DNA of 64,000 nt from JANQIO01 sp036351375 (lineage in GTDB: Bacteria > Pseudomonadota > Gammaproteobacteria > Pseudomonadales > Halieaceae), in the NCBI GenBank assembly GCA_036351375.1, contig JAZBOY010000092.1, forward strand, positions 62,001-126,000, given 5' to 3'. This document shows, piece after piece, positions 50,248-59,146 of this stretch. Below the pieces are notes generated by a model. That model was not told the origin of the DNA. It searched no databases and saw only the letters and a list, made by a program, of their open reading frames with translations. The position numbers were made by a program, and so were the translations under genes. Positions within the stretch are counted from its first letter, which is position 1. Each line of letters starts with the position of its first letter.

Positions 50248-51111
50248 ATGACTGAGTCGGTAGCACAGTTCGAGTGGGACTCGCGGCAGGTGATCAAGGT
50301 CACGGTGTACACGCTGCTGCTGGTGAACTTTGGCCTCTACATCCTTGAGGATATTGAAGCCGCCTCCCACGAAATGCGCAATGGCGGCACCCTGCTGGAG
50401 TGGATGCAGGCGTTTGCGACCACCATCGACGAGTCCGCCTGGTTCATCCTGCTGTTGCTGTTCGAGCTGGAAACCTATGTCCTCTCCGACGAATTCCAGG
50501 AACGGCCCTGGGTGACCCGGCTGGTGCACGGCGTGCGCCTGGTCTGCTACCTTTTTCTCGCCCACTCCATCTACGCTTTCGGGATTATCTACTGGAACAT
50601 TGCACACGCTGAAGCCGTGGCGGGCGTTACCCATCTTTGCCAGTTGCTGGGGCAGGACCTGTCGTTTGTGCGCAACGTCGAGTACACGGGTATCACGGCT
50701 GAGAACTGCGACGGCCTGTCCAGTGCCGGCCAGTTCTTCTTTACCGAACCGGCACTGGTGGTCAGCGACGCGGAGGGCCTGGCTCTGGAGCAGCGACTGG
50801 CCTTCGTGGACTGGCTGGAGGTAGTAGTCTGGCTGCTGATTCTCGCCACCATTGAAATCATGGTGCGCCTGCAGGATCGCGGCATCACTCGTGGGCCTCT
50901 GGTCAGCGTGATCAAGGGGTCGAAACTGGTCTTGTACACTGGCCTCTGGGCAATGGCGGCCTGGTGGGCTTCACTCGGGCACCTCTACTATGCCTGGGAC
51001 GAGGCCCTGTGGATCGTGGGCTTCTTTGCTATCGAATCGAACATGAAAGAGTGGAAGGACGAGATCGAGGCCGGGGAGACTGGCAATCCCATCCCTGCAC
51101 AGTCCACTTGA
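50248..51111 (+). CDS. Multi-pass membrane protein of unknown function, paralogue B
   Basis: A 287-residue membrane protein with about six hydrophobic segments. It is the paralogue of 17863-18810, sharing TTIDESAWFILLLLFELETYVLSDE, the ITAENCDGLSS loop with a conserved Cys, and YAWDEALWIVGFFAIESN near the C-terminus. Start chosen at MTESVAQFEW, where the two proteins begin to align; the frame continues 105 bp upstream. A CGAGG stretch lies about 10 bases before it. It sits between amine-cluster genes of the opposite strand. Unknown function. Confidence 0.6.
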   Translation: MTESVAQFEWDSRQVIKVTVYTLLLVNFGLYILEDIEAASHEMRNGGTLLEWMQAFATTIDESAWFILLLLFELETYVLSDEFQERPWVTRLVHGVRLVCYLFLAHSIYAFGIIYWNIAHAEAVAGVTHLCQLLGQDLSFVRNVEYTGITAENCDGLSSAGQFFFTEPALVVSDAEGLALEQRLAFVDWLEVVVWLLILATIEIMVRLQDRGITRGPLVSVIKGSKLVLYTGLWAMAAWWASLGHLYYAWDEALWIVGFFAIESNMKEWKDEIEAGETGNPIPAQST

Positions 51112-51231
51112 TACACCGGACAGTTTGCAGCGCCCATCCGACCATCGCTGTGGGAGACCATGTCACGGTCGCACCGGAGCAGTTGCCCAAATGGCTGCGC
51201 TGACGCGGTTGTAATTCCGGCGCCTGCTGGC

Positions 51232-52458
51232 TCAGGCATCGGCCGGCGGCGTGGCCCGGGCCCGATCCGGCGCCCAGAAGGGCTTGTCGACCACCGTGCA
51301 GCTGGCGATCTTGTCGTACTGGCGCAGCTCTTTCTCATAGTGGATTTCCGCCCACAGCTCGCCCTTGAGGTGCTCGGTTTTGATCATGGCCAGTGCGATG
51401 TTGGCTTTGACCGCCGGCGACCACATCGCAGATGTGACGTAGCCCACGTCCTTGCTGCACTTTTTGTCGGCATAGATCCAGGCGCCATCGGCGACTTTGT
51501 TCCCTTCGATATCCAGTTTGGTCAGCGTGTAGGTGGGCCCGCGGTCGCGCTCTTCCAGCAGCGCGCGGCGGCCGTTGAAGTGCGGTTTTTTGAAGTCTAC
51601 CAGCCAGCCGAGGTTGAGCTCGAAGGGGGTCTGGTCGTGATTCAGGTGTATGGTCTTCAGCGCTTCATGGAATTCCATGTCGGGCATGATGAAGCCCGCT
51701 TCCATGCGCGCCATATTGGTGGCGGCTTCACCGTACGGCTGGATGCCGTAGTTGTCTCCCGCCTCGTACAGGGCATCCCACATCTGCAGCGCCAGCTCAG
51801 GCTCAATCCACAGTTCGTAGCCCAGGTCGCCGGTAAAGCCGGTTCTCGAGACCATCAACTGGCCGCCGGCAAATTCGACGTGAGCGATGTTGAATGGCTT
51901 GAGCTGGTCGATGCCCTCAAGTCCCATTGCTTTCAGGGTGGCGCAGGAACAGGGGCCCTGCACCGACAGACCGGCGATATTGTCTGTCATGTCGGTGATG
52001 GTGAGGTCACCGAAGCCAAAGCTGGCCTTCTTCAGCCACGCCAGGCTGGGGCTGCCGCAGGTCAGCATGAACTTGTCGGGACCCAACCGGAAGATGGTGC
52101 CGTCGTCGATCATGCGGCCGGTGTCGGTGCACCAGCACACATAGGTGACTCGGTCTTCCTTCAGCTTGGTCACGTCGCGGGTAACCATGCGGTCCAACAT
52201 TGCTTCCGCGTCTGAGCCTTCGATGTGGTACTTCTGCATGGGCGAGATGTCGTAAGTGCCCACGGTGTTGCGAATGCAAAAGTACTCGTACTCTACGTCG
52301 TAGTAGTAGTCGGCAAAACGGTAGCCGTTCCACTCGGACCAGGCCTCGCGGATGTTGAGCGCCGCCTGGCGCGCGTGAAAGGGCGACAGTGTCAGGCGCT
52401 CGTCGGCGAAGGGGTCGGGTGCTGCGGCGTGACGCAGGCTTTGTTCTTCGGCTGTCAT
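51232..52458 (-). CDS. GcvT-like aminomethyltransferase, copy B
   Basis: A 408-residue T-protein-fold enzyme, paralogue of 33474-34664. It keeps the folate-site aspartate in MIDDGTIF and shares LQGP-like SVQGPCSCATLKAMGLEGIDQLKPF, RTGFTGDLGYELWI and FELNLGWLVDF. Third gene of the minus-strand set after type 2 and type 1 flavoproteins, 30 bp downstream of the latter. No glycine-cleavage partner is present. Proposed role: one-carbon transfer to tetrahydrofolate from the product of the flavoproteins, inferred from neighbours. Confidence 0.83.
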   Translation of the reverse strand: MTAEEQSLRHAAAPDPFADERLTLSPFHARQAALNIREAWSEWNGYRFADYYYDVEYEYFCIRNTVGTYDISPMQKYHIEGSDAEAMLDRMVTRDVTKLKEDRVTYVCWCTDTGRMIDDGTIFRLGPDKFMLTCGSPSLAWLKKASFGFGDLTITDMTDNIAGLSVQGPCSCATLKAMGLEGIDQLKPFNIAHVEFAGGQLMVSRTGFTGDLGYELWIEPELALQMWDALYEAGDNYGIQPYGEAATNMARMEAGFIMPDMEFHEALKTIHLNHDQTPFELNLGWLVDFKKPHFNGRRALLEERDRGPTYTLTKLDIEGNKVADGAWIYADKKCSKDVGYVTSAMWSPAVKANIALAMIKTEHLKGELWAEIHYEKELRQYDKIASCTVVDKPFWAPDRARATPPADA

Positions 52459-52488
52459 GGTTGTTCTCTACTCTCTTCCACTGGGCGG

Positions 52489-54114
52489 CTACTCGTCATA
52501 GCAGTCGTCTTCGGGAACGGTGTTGGGGCGCTTCAGGTCCATGAGGATCTCTCGCGCGGCATTGGCCCCACAGGCGGAAGAAACGCCGCCACCCGGGTGG
52601 GTGGAGGAGCCGCACATATACATGTTTTTCACCGGCATTCGGTACTGGGCGTAGCCGGGGAAGGGGCGGTTGAACAGCAGCTGGTCGATGGTCAGTTCAC
52701 CCTGGAAAATGTTGCCCTCGGTCAGGCCCACCTCGTTTTCGATTTCGTGGGGGGTGCGCACTTCCATATGGACGATCAGGTCCTTGAAGCCCGGCGCATG
52801 CTGTTCGATCTTGTTGACCACGGTCTGCCCGAAGGCGTCGCGCTTTTCCGGTGTCCAGGGACCTTCCGCGAGTTCCGGCGGGCAGTACTGGATAAAGTTC
52901 GACATCCAGTGCTGGCCGCTGGGCGCCACGGTGGGGTCCCAGGCGGAGGGGATTACCGACTCAATGAACGGGTCCTCGGACCACTTGCCGCGTTTCCAGC
53001 AGTCGTAAGCCCGCTCCATGGTACCCATGCTGCCGCAGAAGCCCTGGCCGCCGCGATTGATGTAGCGGTTGCCTTCCGGCACGCCGATAAACTTCGGCAG
53101 CCCAGACAGGGCGATGTTGACCTTGCCGGAGGAGCCGCGAATCTTGAAGTTCTTCGCCCGGTCGTAGATACCCGGCGGCAGGTCTTTCTTGTCCATGACC
53201 TTCGTGAAGGTGCGCTTGGCATCGAGGTTCGAGACCACGATGTCGCTGTAAATCTCTTCACCTGACTCCAGGGCCACGCCAACGGCCTTTCCGCTTTTGA
53301 CGATGATCTGCTCTACACTGGCCTCGGTGCGAATCTCTCCGCCGTGCTGTTTCACGCTGCCGGCAATCGCATTGGAAATCGCCCCCATTCCGCCTCGGGC
53401 CAGGCCCCAGGCGCCGATCGAGCCGTCCACGTCACCCATCACGTGGTGCAGCAGGATGTAGGCGGAACCAGGTGAATAAACACCGAGGGCCGTCCCGATA
53501 ATGCCCGGCGAAGCCATCGCGCCCTTGATCAGCTCATCCTCGAAGTAATCCTCGAGGAAGTCTGCCGCGCTCATGGTGAAAAAGCGCACGTACTCATAGA
53601 GTTCGCGCTCACCCAGTGACCAGAACTCCCTGGCCAGGAACAACAGCTCCTGGATGTCCCGCGGACGCATGCGTGCCGGGTCTGGCGGTGTGCGCAGCAG
53701 GGTCTTGCGGATCAGCTGGGCGTAGCGGTTGAGGTCGGTCTGGAAGCGGAACATGGCGTCCGCGTCGTGGGGGTTGCGCCGACGCAATGCGTTATAGGCA
53801 GGTCCCTCGGCGTGGTAGCTCATCAGCGTATCGCCGACCTTGTCACCGAAGTTGACCGTGCCCAGGTAGGGCACCAGGATCAGTCCGTGGCGGGTGAGAT
53901 CGAGGTCGCGGTGGATCGACTGGCGCATCATCGAGCACACGTAGGAGCAGCTCGAGTACCACCAGCCCTCGGTCATTTCCCGGGATACTGCGGCTCCGCC
54001 GATGTAGTCGTTTTTCTCCACTACCAGCACATCGAGCCCGGCCTTGGCCAGGTAGGCGGCATTGGTGAGGCCGTTGTGGCCGGCGCCGATAATTACGGCA
54101 TCGTAGTGCTTCAT
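52489..54114 (-). CDS. CrtI-fold FAD oxidoreductase, type 1 copy B
   Basis: A 541-residue FAD oxidoreductase with VIIGAGHNGLTNAAYLAKAGLDVLVVE at the N-terminus and MYMCGSSTHPGGGVSSACGANAAREILMDLKRP at the end. Its C-terminal half is nearly collinear with the type 1 protein at 30279-31895. Start at MKHYDAV, whose ATG overlaps the TGA of the upstream type 2 gene; the longer open frame upstream is a shadow in that gene. Middle gene of the second flavoprotein-flavoprotein-GcvT set. Confidence 0.85.
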   Translation of the reverse strand: MKHYDAVIIGAGHNGLTNAAYLAKAGLDVLVVEKNDYIGGAAVSREMTEGWWYSSCSYVCSMMRQSIHRDLDLTRHGLILVPYLGTVNFGDKVGDTLMSYHAEGPAYNALRRRNPHDADAMFRFQTDLNRYAQLIRKTLLRTPPDPARMRPRDIQELLFLAREFWSLGERELYEYVRFFTMSAADFLEDYFEDELIKGAMASPGIIGTALGVYSPGSAYILLHHVMGDVDGSIGAWGLARGGMGAISNAIAGSVKQHGGEIRTEASVEQIIVKSGKAVGVALESGEEIYSDIVVSNLDAKRTFTKVMDKKDLPPGIYDRAKNFKIRGSSGKVNIALSGLPKFIGVPEGNRYINRGGQGFCGSMGTMERAYDCWKRGKWSEDPFIESVIPSAWDPTVAPSGQHWMSNFIQYCPPELAEGPWTPEKRDAFGQTVVNKIEQHAPGFKDLIVHMEVRTPHEIENEVGLTEGNIFQGELTIDQLLFNRPFPGYAQYRMPVKNMYMCGSSTHPGGGVSSACGANAAREILMDLKRPNTVPEDDCYDE

Positions 54115-55688
54115 CGCAGGATCTCCCCGGCCGCGTTGTGGCCCGGCCCGCCCATAACGCCGCCGCCGGGATGGCAGCCGGCGCCGCAGAGGTACAGCCC
54201 GGGAATCGGGGTGCTGTGCTGGGCCGCCTCGTAGGTGGGGCGCATCATCAGCATCTGGTCCATGGCCAGCTCGGTGTGGTGCCAGTGGCCGCCGGTGACG
54301 TGCCACTGCTGTTCGAGATCTTCGGGGGTCAGCAGCTCGGCGTGCAGCACCAGCTCCTCGATGCCCGGCGCGTATCGCGCCAGGGTTTTCATCAGCTTGC
54401 CCTGCAGCTCCGCTCTGGCGGCATCGGTCCAGCTGCCCTCGAGGCTGCGCGGTACATACATGACGTGCGCCGACAATACATGTTGGCCTGCGGGCGCGAG
54501 GCCGGGCTCACGCAGGGTGGGAATCAGCACTTCCAGCGCCGGCTGTGCAGGCAGGTGGCCGTACTTGGCGTCGTCCCAGGCGAACTCGAGGCTGTCCATT
54601 TGCGGGGCGATGATCATGCGCCCGTCGGGGCTTTCCACACCGGTAAAGGCCGGCAGCCCACTCAACGCCAGGTGCAACTTGGCCACCTGGCCGTCGGTAC
54701 GCAGCCGGCGAATGCGGTTGGTGAATTCGATCTCCAGGTGCTGCGCACCCAGCAGGTCGAAGAAGGTGCGCTTGGGGTCGGTTGCGGAGATGACATTTTC
54801 GGCCGCCAGCGCGTCGCCGTTGGCGAGCACCACCCCGGTCGCTCGCTGTCCGTTCTCATCGCCATGCACATCGATGCGCTTCACCGGCGCGTTGTAGCGC
54901 AGCTCGGCGCCCTGGGCTTCCGCGGCAGCTGCCAGTGCATTGATCAGGCCTGCCATACCGCCCGCCGGCACCGCGTGGGCGCCGCTCGATTCACCGGTCA
55001 TGCGGTACAGCATGGTCAGCACGGTGTTATTGGGTGAGCGGGGCGCCTGGGTGGAACCAATCACTGCGTCCCAGCTCAACACGGCCTTCAGCAGCTCGCT
55101 GTCGTAGTTCTCATCCATCAGGTCTCGCACCGGTAGTGACGCCACGCGGAAGAACTCGCGCATGTCCTCTGCGCCCAGCAAACGCAGCTTCAACCCCACC
55201 TGGGCGAAGGTCAGCATTTCCTTGAGGCTGTTGTTGCCGATGCGCGGCATGGTTTTCATCCAGAACGGGTCAAGTGTGGCGGCAAACTTGCGCAGCATCG
55301 CCTGGTACTCTGTAAACGCTGCAGCGTCCTTGTCGCTTACGCCCTGGACGCGATCGCCTAGAATGCTGATGTGCTGGCCGTCCGCGGCAAGGCCGACCGT
55401 CGCAATGGCTTCACCGGTGGTGTAGCCATGCTGTGTCAGGTCCAGGTCCTGGACTACCTTTTTTGAAAAGTGGTACAGCGTGTGTGCCACACTGACAGAG
55501 AAGCCCGGGTGAAATTCACGAGTTGCCGCCAAGCCGCCCGGTTTCGCTTCGGCTTCCAACACCAGCACGCGCTGGCCTGCGCGTGCCAGGTAGGCAGCAC
55601 ACACCAGGCCGTTGTGGCCGGCGCCGATGATGATTGAGTCGTAATCAGCCAAGGGAATATCGCCGTATATGCTTTGGTAATCGAGCAA
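54111..55688 (-). CDS. CrtI-fold FAD oxidoreductase, type 2 copy B
   Basis: A 525-residue FAD oxidoreductase, YDSIIIGAGHNGLVCAAYLARAGQRVLVLE at the start and LYLCGAGCHPGGGVMGGPGHNAAGE at the end, with the type 2 GHWHHTELAMDQMLMMRP segment. It pairs with 31888-33477. No in-frame ATG precedes the FAD motif. A TTG at 55688 is used here, but a second TTG at 55652, just before ADYDSIII, fits the family N-terminus equally well. First gene of the three-gene minus-strand operon. Confidence 0.83.
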   Translation of the reverse strand: MLDYQSIYGDIPLADYDSIIIGAGHNGLVCAAYLARAGQRVLVLEAEAKPGGLAATREFHPGFSVSVAHTLYHFSKKVVQDLDLTQHGYTTGEAIATVGLAADGQHISILGDRVQGVSDKDAAAFTEYQAMLRKFAATLDPFWMKTMPRIGNNSLKEMLTFAQVGLKLRLLGAEDMREFFRVASLPVRDLMDENYDSELLKAVLSWDAVIGSTQAPRSPNNTVLTMLYRMTGESSGAHAVPAGGMAGLINALAAAAEAQGAELRYNAPVKRIDVHGDENGQRATGVVLANGDALAAENVISATDPKRTFFDLLGAQHLEIEFTNRIRRLRTDGQVAKLHLALSGLPAFTGVESPDGRMIIAPQMDSLEFAWDDAKYGHLPAQPALEVLIPTLREPGLAPAGQHVLSAHVMYVPRSLEGSWTDAARAELQGKLMKTLARYAPGIEELVLHAELLTPEDLEQQWHVTGGHWHHTELAMDQMLMMRPTYEAAQHSTPIPGLYLCGAGCHPGGGVMGGPGHNAAGEILR

Positions 55689-55754
55689 GGCTAGCCAAGC
55701 GGTACCCCTACAACAACCGTGCCTATACGCGAAGAAAATCTCGCTGAGCCGGCT

Positions 55755-55763
55755 TGCTATGAT
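55755..55763 (+). promoter_or_regulatory. Extended -10 for the PuuB-like gene
   Basis: TGCTATGAT gives an extended -10 element (TG-N-TATGAT) 35 bp before the ATG, with no convincing -35. It lies in the 109-bp divergent region shared with the type 2 flavoprotein gene. Confidence 0.35.
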
Positions 55764-55797
55764 TGCCCCTCGTCACGCTTTTTACAGGACCGGCAAC

Positions 55798-57102
55798 ATG
55801 TTCGGATTACGTCACCCCATCAATACCCGCGAGCACACCGGCTCCTGGTACGCCGCCACGGCGCATGGTGCTGCTGACTATCCCACTCTCGAGCGTGACA
55901 TCGAGGCAGATGTCGCCGTTGTTGGCGGCGGCTTCAGCGGCGTGAATACCATGCTGGAATTGACCGAGCGCGGCGACCAGGTGGTGTTGTTGGAAGCCAA
56001 TCGGGTGGCGTGGGGCGCCAGTGGCCGCAATGGCGGCCAGATTATTGGCGGCCTGGGTCACGACCCCGATAAATTCCGCAGCCAGATCGGTGCAGAGGGA
56101 GTCGAGCGCATCTACAACATGGGTGTCGAATGCGTGGAGATCATCCATGAGCGGGTCGCGCGCTACGCCATCGACTGCGACATCAAGTGGGGTTATTGCG
56201 ACGTCGCGCTAAAACCCAAGCATTTGAACTGGTTTCGCGAGGCGCAGGCCGAGCAGCGTGAGGCGGGTTACCCGCACGAGCTGGTCATGCTGGATGGCAG
56301 TGAGGTAAAGGAGTTCGTTGGCTCAGACCGCTACCTCGGCGGGCTTTACAACGCCAACGGCGGCGGCCACCTGCACCCCCTCAACCTGTGCCTCGGCGAA
56401 GCGGCTGCCGCTGTCAGCCAGGGCGCGCAGGTTTTCGAGCAGAGCAAGGTCATCGCCATCGAGCACGGCGAGCGCGTCACCCTGCGCACTGACCGGGGCA
56501 GCGTGCGCGCGAAGAGGGTGGTGCTGTGCGGCAACGCCTACATGGAAAACCTGGTGCCGCGCCTCGCCAGCCGCGTGCTGCCCGCCAGTACCTGCATGAT
56601 CGCCACAGAGCCCCTGGGTGAATCTCTTGCCCACGATGTACTCCCAAAAGATGTCGCCGTCTGCGACCCGCGCACCGCGCTCGATTACTTCCGTCGCACC
56701 GAGGACCACCGCCTGTTGTTCGGCGGGTTGTCGAACTACACCGGCCTGGTCCCGGTGGACTACCAGTCAGTCATGGTCGACAAGATGCTCAAGGTGTTCC
56801 CGCAACTGGAAGGCGTAAACATCGACTACGCCTGGGATGGGCAGATGGGCATCAGCATCAATCGCATGCCGCAGCTCGGCAAGTTGGCCGACAACGCTTA
56901 TTACGTGCAGGCCTACTCCGGCCACGGTGTCGCCCCCACCCACATTATGGCGCGAGTGATAGCAGAGGCCATGCATGGCGAGAGTGATCGTTTCGCCATG
57001 CTCAGCTCTATCCGCCACATGGCTTTCCCAGGCGGCAAATACCTGCGCCGGCCCGCCTACGCAGTGGGCATGAGCTACTTCAAGGCCAGGGATTACCTCT
57101 AG
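55798..57102 (+). CDS. FAD-dependent amine oxidase, gamma-glutamylputrescine oxidase-like (PuuB)
   Basis: A 434-residue DAO-family flavoprotein. The FAD motif VAVVGGGFSGVNTMLEL begins near residue 39, followed by ASGRNGGQIIGGLGHD, and the C-terminal QAYSGHGVAPTHIMARVIAEAM is typical of PuuB/OrdL oxidases. These oxidise gamma-glutamyl-amines to aldehydes and ammonia. Together with the GS-like ligase and aldehyde dehydrogenase upstream, it completes three of the four Puu-type activities. Start at MFGLRHP by family length and an AGGA stretch upstream. Shares a CTAG stop overlap with the methyltransferase. Confidence 0.85.
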   Translation: MFGLRHPINTREHTGSWYAATAHGAADYPTLERDIEADVAVVGGGFSGVNTMLELTERGDQVVLLEANRVAWGASGRNGGQIIGGLGHDPDKFRSQIGAEGVERIYNMGVECVEIIHERVARYAIDCDIKWGYCDVALKPKHLNWFREAQAEQREAGYPHELVMLDGSEVKEFVGSDRYLGGLYNANGGGHLHPLNLCLGEAAAAVSQGAQVFEQSKVIAIEHGERVTLRTDRGSVRAKRVVLCGNAYMENLVPRLASRVLPASTCMIATEPLGESLAHDVLPKDVAVCDPRTALDYFRRTEDHRLLFGGLSNYTGLVPVDYQSVMVDKMLKVFPQLEGVNIDYAWDGQMGISINRMPQLGKLADNAYYVQAYSGHGVAPTHIMARVIAEAMHGESDRFAMLSSIRHMAFPGGKYLRRPAYAVGMSYFKARDYL

Positions 57103-57719
57103 GCGTGCTCAGCGATACCCCAGTAGTTGAAGCCGGCGAAGCGCGGCGTGCTGGGCAGGTACATGCTGTCCATGGTGGTAATGCTGAAGCCGCCGCTCTC
57201 CAACAGGCTGGGGATGGGCCGGTGCAGGTTGCAACCGCCGGCGATCGCCTTCCACACGGGGTTGATGCGGTCCTGCCATTTCTTTATGCCCGGGTCAGGG
57301 GCTTCGCCGTGTTCACAGAACACTAGCTTGCCGCCGGGCTTCAGCACCCGGCGCATACCGTGCAGGGCGGTCACCGGGTCGGGAATGGTGCACAGGGCGT
57401 AGGTGACCATTACTGTGTCGACGCTGGCGTCTTCCAGCGGAATCTCCTCCCCCGGCAGGCCGATGAAATCGAGATCGAAAGGTACGTCGGGATTGTTGCG
57501 GCGGGCAATTTCCCAGGATTCCTCCGACGGGTCCAGGCCGATCACCTTGTCGACCTTGCCGTGGTCGTAGTGGCGCAGGTTGAGCCCGGTGCCGATGCCG
57601 ATCTCCAGCACCGTGCCGGTGGCCAGCGGCACGACTTTCTCACGCTGGCGGGTAATGGGTTTGGTGCCGCAGGCGCAGTTGATAAAGCGCGGCAGGATAT
57701 AGCGGTCATAGAATCCCAT
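57099..57719 (-). CDS. Class I SAM-dependent methyltransferase
   Basis: A 206-residue methyltransferase. Motif I is VLEIGIGTGLNLRHY near residue 38, motif II PLEDASVDTVMVTYALCTIPD near 98, and motif III VLKPGGKLVFCEHG near 125, as in UbiE/Methyltransf_11-type proteins. GGAGG stands about 9 bases before the ATG. The N-terminal CACGTKPI and a YILPRF opening suggest a small-molecule enzyme. Substrate unknown; relation to the adjacent amine oxidase is only positional. Confidence 0.82.
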   Translation of the reverse strand: MGFYDRYILPRFINCACGTKPITRQREKVVPLATGTVLEIGIGTGLNLRHYDHGKVDKVIGLDPSEESWEIARRNNPDVPFDLDFIGLPGEEIPLEDASVDTVMVTYALCTIPDPVTALHGMRRVLKPGGKLVFCEHGEAPDPGIKKWQDRINPVWKAIAGGCNLHRPIPSLLESGGFSITTMDSMYLPSTPRFAGFNYWGIAEHA

Positions 57720-57832
57720 ACTCTGGCCTCCGTGGCCGGTTGGCGAATGCGCCGAGTGTATACCATGTGGGCAGGGAGTCACCGCAGTCTTCGGGCGGGG
57801 TACAATCGGGCGGCAAATAAAGGAAACCTGTT

Positions 57833-58324
57833 ATGACCCGAACCTTGTATTCCCTGCTCCTGGTTCTTGCCTGTGTCCAGTCACCGGCGGGCCGCGCCGA
57901 CGAGGTGGCTGTGGCCAGGGCTCTCGACGCCTTCCACGATGCTGCCGCCCGCGCTGACCAGCCGGCCTACTTCCGCCTGATGACCGAGAACGTGGTGTTT
58001 CTCGGCACCGATGCCAGCGAGCGTTGGCAGGGCCAGGAATTCCGTGATTTCGTCAACCAGTACTTTCCGAAGGGGCGCGGCTGGACCTATGTCCCCACCC
58101 AGCGTGATATCGATATGGGCCCCGACGGCCAGTGGGCGCTGTTTGATGAGCTGCTGGCCCACGATCGGCTGGGCACCTGCCGCGGCTCTGGCGTGCTGGT
58201 GTTGGAAGACGGGCGCTGGAAGATTGCCCAGTACAACCTGAGCGTGCCGGTGCCCAACGCCATTGTCGAGGACGTGGCGGAACAGATACGCGCCCTGCCC
58301 GCCGCCGCTAGTGAGGCTCGCTGA
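57833..58324 (+). CDS. Secreted SnoaL-like protein
   Basis: A 163-residue protein with a signal peptide (MTRTLYSLLLVLACVQSPAGRA, cleavage near 22) and an NTF2/DUF4440-like domain (DAFHDAAARADQPAYFRLMTENVVFLGTDASERWQGQEF, and WKIAQYNLSVPVPN near the C-terminus). An AAGGAA site lies about 8 bases before the ATG. Probably periplasmic. Role unknown. It precedes the binding protein by 44 bp. Confidence 0.75.
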   Translation: MTRTLYSLLLVLACVQSPAGRADEVAVARALDAFHDAAARADQPAYFRLMTENVVFLGTDASERWQGQEFRDFVNQYFPKGRGWTYVPTQRDIDMGPDGQWALFDELLAHDRLGTCRGSGVLVLEDGRWKIAQYNLSVPVPNAIVEDVAEQIRALPAAASEAR

Positions 58325-58368
58325 AACTTCCCTGTGCTATATTGGCGCGCGTTTTGAAGGAGAGCCCA

Positions 58369-59139
58369 ATGACCCGGAATATTTCCCGCGCCAGCATCCT
58401 GGCTTTGGCACTGCTGTTGGCCTGGCCGTCCAGCGCCGAGACCGTTCGCCTGCTGGCCAACACTTCGCCGCCCTATGCCGACAAGAAACTGCCCGAGCAG
58501 GGTCTGGCCCTGGAGCTGGTCAGCCACATCATGGCGCGCGCCGGCTACGACGCGGACATCCAGATCGAGATCTGGTCGCGAGCGATGGAGGGGGTGCGCA
58601 TTGGCCTTTACGACGCGCTCGCCACTGCCTGGTATAGCGACGAGCGGGCCCAGGACTTCATCTTCAGTGAACCCTACCTCGACAGCCAGCTGATCCTCGT
58701 GTCATTGCGGTCCAACCCGGTGATTTTCCGGCAGCTGTCGCAGTTGCAGGGCAAGCGGCTGGGAGTGCGTTCCGACTACGCCTACGGCATCGACTTTGCC
58801 AGCATTCCCGGGCTGGTGCAGGTGGAAGAGAACCACCTGATCCAGAACCTCATGGACCTGCTGAACGGCCGGGTGGACGTGGTCATCGGCGACCAGCGCA
58901 CCATGGCCCTGCAGCTCAACGAATACCTGCAGTCACAGTCACACCTGTTCGAGGTGGCGCCGGTGATGCTGCCGGGCCGCAGCCGCCACGTGGCGGCGTC
59001 TCGGGAAGTGCCCGGCAGCCAGGCCATGATCGACGCCTTCAACAAGGCGTTGGCGGAAACCCTCGAGGACGGCAGCCACGCGGCCATCGTCAAAAAGTGG
59101 GATGAGCGCTACAACATCCCCACCGGCTCAGCCCAGTAG
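58369..59139 (+). CDS. Periplasmic solute-binding protein (SBP_bac_3)
   Basis: A 256-residue protein with a signal peptide (about residues 1-24, cleaved after SSA) and a type 3 solute-binding fold: VRLLANTSPPYADKK, GLALELVSHIMARAGYD, DALATAWYSDERAQDFIFSEPYL, LQGKRLGVRSDYAYG. The start at MTRNIS has a GAAGGAG ribosome-binding site. No permease or ATPase is adjacent, so it is either an orphan amino-acid binding protein or serves a sensory or non-transport role. Confidence 0.8.
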   Translation: MTRNISRASILALALLLAWPSSAETVRLLANTSPPYADKKLPEQGLALELVSHIMARAGYDADIQIEIWSRAMEGVRIGLYDALATAWYSDERAQDFIFSEPYLDSQLILVSLRSNPVIFRQLSQLQGKRLGVRSDYAYGIDFASIPGLVQVEENHLIQNLMDLLNGRVDVVIGDQRTMALQLNEYLQSQSHLFEVAPVMLPGRSRHVAASREVPGSQAMIDAFNKALAETLEDGSHAAIVKKWDERYNIPTGSAQ

Positions 59140-59146
59140 CCTTTCG

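Noticed and set aside
28936..57102. Carotenoid biosynthesis cluster because of many CrtI-like genes
   Set aside because: No phytoene synthase, GGPP synthase or lycopene cyclase is present, and the neighbours are amine and acid catabolism genes.
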